This document shows, in pieces, positions 17,813 through 21,702 of a stretch of 21,702 nucleotides of DNA. How positions within the stretch are numbered: the stretch's first letter is position 1; the number at the start of each line of letters is the position of its first letter. The notes beneath the pieces are model-generated. The model was not told where the DNA came from and did not search any database. It worked only from the letters and a program-made list of their open reading frames with translations. The stretch is from assembly GCA_025331445.1 (NCBI GenBank), contig JAIWNE010000245.1, forward strand, positions 1 to 21,702, read 5' to 3'. The DNA is from Blakeslea trispora (lineage: Eukaryota > Mucoromycota > Mucoromycetes > Mucorales > Choanephoraceae). Position numbers and translations under genes: made by a program.

Positions 17813-17941
17813 TTTGGGCCAAACTACCATTTTTTGGGCCAAACTACCACGGATTAAATTTTCTTGCGCTGCAGTGATTACATATTATCATTTCAATTTT
17901 GCGGGTTTTAAATAATTCAAAATTTTTTTGGGAGCCCACTG
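17813..17941. repeat. Small repeat with duplicated TTTGGGCCAAACTACCA and TA-flanked end
   Basis: TTTGGGCCAAACTACCA occurs twice in tandem (about 17814-17848) and is related to motifs at 13390. At the other side GGGAGCCCACTG ends at 17941 directly before TA (17942-17943), which read inward is CAGTGGGCTCCC, a mariner-like terminus. The two may be ends of one miniature element, but no matching inverted terminus was found. Confidence 0.35.
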
Positions 17942-18051
17942 TACTCCCACTTCTTTCTCATCATTGACATTACGCTGACATTGATTTCAGGTACAGCTTC
18001 AATGTCGTCGTCGCATGGAGAAATTTCGTTCATATCAAAGTCAATATTCAT
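17917..18051 (-). CDS. Short ORF, possible truncated gene start, 44 aa
   Basis: The minus frame from ATG 18051 reads MNIDFDMNEISPCDDDIEA and continues with a coding-like acidic then basic sequence (MRKKWEYSG) to a TGA at 17917-17919. The last codons coincide with the mariner-like terminus at 17941, so the natural gene may have been cut there and the end of the frame may be transposon sequence. The family is unknown. Confidence 0.3.
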   Translation of the reverse strand: MNIDFDMNEISPCDDDIEAVPEINVSVMSMMRKKWEYSGLPKKF

Positions 18052-18127
18052 TTTTTGTTAATTAATAATAGTAAGAAAAGTGCTTTCTACTAATTACCAT
18101 TTTTTTTCTCTTAATTTTTTGGACTTT

Positions 18128-18215
18128 CTCTTATTTGACCTAAAATTTTCTCTTATTTGTTCAATAATTTTCTTTTATTTGTCTAATAATTTTCTCTTAT
18201 TTGCTGAAAAATACA
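18128..18215 (+). repeat. 22-bp tandem repeat, four copies
   Basis: Units start at 18128, 18150, 18172 and 18194, each beginning CTYTTATTTG; the first three end in AATTTT (AAATTTT in the first). The array sits exactly at the 5' edge of the recognisable retrotransposon sequence (from 18203). Confidence 0.85.
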
Positions 18216-18673
18216 AAAAATTGAATCCCCGTTTTATTGGACCATTTATTATTGATAGCATGACTAATAAGGGTTCATACATCCTCCGTGACAAAACAGA
18301 TGCCCTGTTTAAGCGAGATGTCCCTACTCACATGATCAAGTTAATTGATGCTAGCCCTCCTCAATTAAAAGAAAAGCATTATGAAGTACAAGCTGTAATC
18401 AATCACCGTAGTACTGGTGATAACGTTGAATATTTGGTCAATTGGCGCGGCTATGATGACAGCTACAATTCTTGGGAACCTGTTTCTCAATTTGATTCTC
18501 TTAAACACATTGAGGATTATAAGGACAGACGCAATGCTCGTACTGCAATGCAAGAAGGTCTAACTTTGCCAAATACTATCAACAAACGTGCTATTAACAA
18601 ACGTAACAAGCACCAAAGCAACTCTAAGACTTCACAGCGTAAGCGTGTCACTAGATCCCAATCCAGAAATTAG
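18203..18673 (+). pseudogene. Ty3-type retrotransposon integrase C-terminus with chromodomain
   Basis: From 18203 the frame reads AEKYKKLNPRFIGPFII, the small beta-barrel region found after the integrase core of Ty3/Gypsy elements, then VPTHMIKLID. A chromodomain follows at about residues 60-110 of the fragment (YEVQAVINHR, EYLVNWRGYDDSYNSWEP). Tyr60, Trp81 and Tyr84 match the aromatic cage that binds methylated histone H3. The C-terminus is basic (QRKRVTRSQSRN). Such chromodomains steer integration of chromoviruses to marked chromatin. The rest of gag-pol (protease, reverse transcriptase, RNase H, integrase core) is absent from the window, so the element is 5'-truncated. The open frame before 18203 is tandem-repeat translation and not part of the protein. 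Confidence 0.9.
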
Positions 18674-18837
18674 TTGGTCTTTTTCTTGCATAATAGTTTT
18701 TTATCCCACTGGGTTTTTTCGCACAAGTTTTTTATTGACCTTCTAATGTGATTCGGAGATTCATTAATCCTACAACTAACATTTAGCATCTTTAGTTCAC
18801 AAAGATTTCAGTGATAATTCTATCTTGGTGGGGGGAA

Positions 18838-19571
18838 TGTTGTGTACAGCCTACATTCTACCCTCTCTGAGTTATAACACAGACCTAAACGTGCTCACGG
18901 CTCTACAGTCATAACTAGCTATAGCTTAATTGACATCTAAACTCAATCTAAAACAAAAGATCGGATCACACTTCATTTGTATCAAGCACACTTGGATTGA
19001 AGCACAAATAGTGAATTATGGTTTATACACAAGAGCTACTCACTCTTTACCCATTACACCAAAAATAAGCTATTATCCATGTCACTCAGTTAAATTAAGG
19101 ATTGTTACTCAGTCATCGTAAAAAGTATAAATACTAGGCACATATTTGAGATAAACGCGGATCAGATTCATATCTATCTTTTTTGGCCGTTCTGGTTCTA
19201 ATCGACTTTACTCGTCTTTAAACTTTATTATATTTTGAGCCCGTTATATTCTACGAGTATAACACTTGCCGCATAGATAGGCTTTCTATTACTAAGACTT
19301 CCCTTTATTAACTGCTAATACGCTTAATCATTGTATCATTTATATATTTCATTTAACTTTCTTTTCTTTTCGTTTTATCTCTTCTTCAGGTTTGTTACCT
19401 AAACAACGTGGTGCTCATTATATAACAATCGTTCCCCTCTTTGGTTCTATTGTATCATTGACTCTGACTCGTTACTAGCAAAATACTACTTACGTCTTGT
19501 AACAATATCTATTTGTTCTCTTTCTCAAGTTACAGCAAAAACTATCCATTGTCCTGCAAAAACCTACAACA
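18838..19571 (+). repeat. 3' LTR of the Ty3-type element
   Basis: A 734-bp terminal repeat inferred from its TGTTG start (18838) and CAACA end (19567-19571), directly after a purine tract GGTGGGGGGAA (18827-18837) that would prime plus-strand DNA synthesis. A TATA box, TATAAATA, lies at 19126-19133 and would drive transcription. No second LTR is in the window, so the boundaries rest on the TG...CA inverted ends and the purine tract. GAGTTATAAC near 18869 echoes the CATGAGTTATA motif, possibly by chance. Confidence 0.75.
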
Positions 19572-19592
19572 ATAAAAACTTTAAAAGCAAAA

Positions 19593-19665
19593 TGGAGACG
19601 CCGGGGATTGAACCCGGGGCCTTCTGCATGCAAAGCAGATGTGATAGCCACTACACTACATCCCC
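19593..19665 (-). tRNA. tRNA-Ala (anticodon UGC)
   Basis: On the minus strand a 73-nt cloverleaf folds with acceptor GGGGATG/CGTCTCC including the G3-U70 pair that identifies alanine tRNA. It has a D arm, anticodon stem TCTGC/GCAGA around the loop TTTGCAT (anticodon TGC), and a T arm CCGGG-TTCAATC-CCCGG. The discriminator base is A. T4 directly follows the 3' end as a Pol III terminator. There is no intron. The LTR of the Ty3-type element ends 21 bp beyond the tRNA 3' end. Confidence 0.96.
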
Positions 19666-19720
19666 TGATATTCTTGTTAGGCCAATTGTAGTTCATGAGC
19701 CAATAAAAACATAGCAGAAC

Positions 19721-19823
19721 CACTACAGAAAATTGGGTTTTCCGGCCCGTAACTCATGCCCGAAAACATGAGTTATAGGGGTTGTTATAGAGGGTTATTT
19801 TGCAGCAAATTTATAACTCGATG
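19721..19823. repeat. Second CATGAGTTATA hairpin repeat
   Basis: CACTACAG (19721-19728) followed by an A-run, then GTAACTCATG (19749-19758) facing CATGAGTTATA (19767-19777), and TATAACTCgATG at 19812-19823. Start and arms match the complement of the right end of the 11639-11851 cluster, so both belong to one repeat family. The distal end was not found. Confidence 0.5.
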
Positions 19824-21480
19824 AAAAATGGTCAGAATGAGCTGAGACTTGGCATGAGTATATCTTTAACTATCTAGAATACATTTTTGCAAAAAAATTG
19901 AGACCTTTACAGCAAGTATTCATTGCTTTATAGCTGTTTAATTTCTAGTATTCTTTAACGTGTAAAAAAAAAATAATAAATTAATTTCAAAGTGTTTAAA
20001 AGTCCGGTTTTTACCTCTACCAAATTTTCCTCTGCTAAAAATCAATTCAAAGCAAAATGAATCCATCAACCTGATTGGCTGAAACACTTTATTTTTTTTC
20101 TAAAGCATAAAGAAATTATGCAGTGTGCTAATGTTGTTGGTACATGTTGCAATGCTGCACATGAAGAGGCAGTGAGTAGTTCGTAGTGCTGCAAAAGTAT
20201 TCCTGTTCTATTAGGAAAGGACTTTTGCGAATAGTTTATCGAAACAGTGGCTCATGAGCTCGTTATTCTCTTTATAAAAATAAAATAAAATAAAAACACT
20301 GCTTTAAAAAGAGTGATGCTGGTTATTTTGTACAAGTTGAAGAAAGAGTAATGATGTCGTTGTTCTTTTCACTAAATGAAAAAGAGGTATCGAAAAGTTC
20401 ATGCTAAATAACAAAAAAAAGAGAAGCTCGATACAACCGAAAAAAAGAGATTAATAAAAAAAAATAAAAAAAAGAGAGAGGAATTACTGTAGTCATGTAA
20501 AAGGTAAATTATTTTTTATTTGAAAGTGTGAACTAACAATCAGGAAAGGCTCTGATAAAGACTGTAATGTACACTAATGTCTTGAATAGCTTTGGGTTGT
20601 TTAAAAGAAAAAAAAAGATTTAAACATATGCTGTCGCTCAAAAAATTGTTTATAAAGAGAATGCTTCTACATTACTTCCAACTGTTTGTGCGAATCACTG
20701 TTGCTGGTCTCAAGAGTGCAGTATATTAAGCAAGCCCACTTAAAATTACTAGATAAAAGAAGTCGAACGTTTCTTTTTGCAGATAAAGATTCACTAGTTA
20801 AAGCTTTGCATGTAAAACAACTTCATATAAAGAAATAAAAAAAAAGCCGGTGGTTTATTGTTGTTATCAGAGTTCGTTATTTAGTATTTCTACAAGTTGA
20901 GATGAGCTTATATGGTTTGCGTAGTCTGATCAGTCGTATGTTGCAACTGAGATTCTCTTAAAGTCGATAGTCTTGAATTTAAAAAAAAAAAGAGTATTCT
21001 CCTACTGTAACCAATTAAAAAAATCAAAGGTAAAGAAAAGTCAGCAACACCAGCAAGCGTAGTCAAAAAAAAAACTCTGATCGGTCTCGAATATTTAATA
21101 GCAGATAGCTGTATTTGAACAAACTTCTTTACATTGGATATATTAGGAAGGCATCTTATCCTAAAACAGAGTAAAGGAGTATAAAGAATGAGAGTGTAGT
21201 CTTTGACTGTAATAGTTAATGAGATAATATACACATTAATTTAAATAAAAAGCTTTGCTGTATCCATAGATACCAAAATCATAAAATGTTTCAGTGTAAT
21301 ATACATCTACCAAAAGGGATCATTCATCAACCGACATCCTTAATCATCCAAAGACATTGTTTCCGATCAAAGGTTTCTAATCAATAAAAGTTTTCATTTG
21401 TCCTTGATCAAGGAACGAATAATATGTTGCTCAACTCATTCGATTTTTATCAAAGCAGACAAATTTTGAAGAGAGAAAAA
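19824..21480. other. AT-rich region without recognised genes
   Basis: About 1.65 kb of AT-rich DNA with A-rich tracts (20405-20480, 20610, 20980, 21066). No coding frame with protein-like composition, splice structure or RNA fold was found; open frames such as 20908-21234 (-) look random. Confidence 0.4.
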
Positions 21481-21481
21481 G

Positions 21482-21489
21482 TATAAAAG
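21482..21489 (+). promoter_or_regulatory. TATA box for the 21558 transposase gene
   Basis: TATAAAAG lies 69 bp upstream of the ATG at 21558, a normal spacing for a short 5' UTR. It suggests this copy has kept its own promoter. Confidence 0.55.
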
Positions 21490-21557
21490 GACCATTGAAA
21501 AAACCACTTGAATGACCATATATTCTTTATTCTAAATCCATCAATTACCTTACCGAA

Positions 21558-21702
21558 ATGTCTACTCGTATTACTGAAAGATGTTACTACTGTCACTGTG
21601 ATGAATGTGGTGTTCTTCCTCCTCCCAGACCTCTCTTGAACCAAGCTGAATACAATTACCATGTCAGAACCAAGAAGTTTGGAGGTATGAAGTATGCTAA
21701 GT
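21558..21702 (+). CDS. N-terminus of a second Plavaka-like transposase (partial)
   Basis: The frame from ATG 21558 stays open to the window edge (48 codons) and encodes a Cys cluster CYYCHCDEC (C9, C12, C14, C17), Pro-rich sequence, and HVRTKKFGG. It aligns with the start of the gene at 1944: C-x-C-D-E-C, then about 25-30 residues, then a conserved FGG. The Cys motif probably binds zinc. The gene is cut by the window end, so its integrity is unknown. It has a TATA box in front and the same orientation as the first copy. Confidence 0.65.
   Translation, partial: MSTRITERCYYCHCDECGVLPPPRPLLNQAEYNYHVRTKKFGGMKYAK

Noticed and set aside
18080..18202. Extension of the chromodomain ORF upstream to an ATG at 18080
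   Set aside because: This stretch translates the 22-bp tandem repeat and T-rich DNA; the retrotransposon protein begins only at about 18203.
20908..21234. 108-codon minus-strand open frame
   Set aside because: Hydrophobic, biased composition from A/T tracts with no motif, no splice context and no promoter signal; probably random.
1..21702. CRISPR arrays, bacterial operons or insertion sequences
   Set aside because: Short introns, a eukaryotic tRNA and fungal transposon families show eukaryotic DNA; the repeats seen have no direct-repeat/spacer structure.

Overview
The window looks like a transposon-rich stretch of an AT-rich fungal genome, most likely an early-diverging filamentous fungus of the Mucoromycota (Mucorales-like). 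The reasons are many very short introns of about 45-70 bp with GTAAGT-type donors, TACTAAC-like branch sites and TAG/CAG acceptors, T-rich intergenic DNA, one eukaryotic tRNA gene, and gene families known from such genomes: Plavaka/CACTA-like transposases, Tc1 and mariner-like elements, and a Ty3/chromodomain retrotransposon. Family names are assigned from motifs read by eye; no database search was possible.

Layout, left to right. 1-538 is T-rich repeat DNA. 539-1401 (-) is a two-exon gene joining a FAR1/WRKY-GCM1-type zinc domain to an OTU-like cysteine protease. 1944-4284 (+) is a CACTA/Plavaka-like (Tnp2-type) transposase with about eight single-base frameshifts and one in-frame stop. It is followed by a 236-aa ORF (4774-5484 +) and, tail to tail with it, an intact four-exon coiled-coil gene (5512-6748 -). 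These may be parts of one large element. 7350-10032 is a complete mariner-superfamily element: TA target duplication, 20-bp terminal inverted repeats, a perfect 54-bp foldback, and a three-exon transposase with two in-frame stops. It appears to sit inside an older gene, whose best candidate is a minus-strand coiled-coil gene starting at 10388.

10797-11600 holds two weak small gene candidates. 11657-11851 is a cluster of hairpins built on a CATGAGTTATA arm. 11875-13089 is a decayed Tc1 (DD34E) transposase with its right terminus. 13553-14230 (+) is a second coiled-coil gene. 14550-17800 shows little. 17811-18051 holds a small repeat and a short minus-strand ORF. 18203-19571 is the 3' end of a Ty3-type chromovirus with its LTR, ending 21 bp from a tRNA-Ala(UGC) gene (19593-19665 -). 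A second copy of the hairpin-type repeat follows at 19721. The window ends (21558-21702) in the first exon of a second Plavaka-like transposase, related to the one at 1944.

No operon-like logic applies. The common theme is layered mobile elements of at least four superfamilies. Several transposases are broken while neighbouring accessory ORFs remain open. The most unusual points are the compact FAR1-OTU gene, the open accessory pair beside a frameshifted transposase, the perfect foldback inside the mariner-like element, and the recurring CATGAGTTATA hairpin family.
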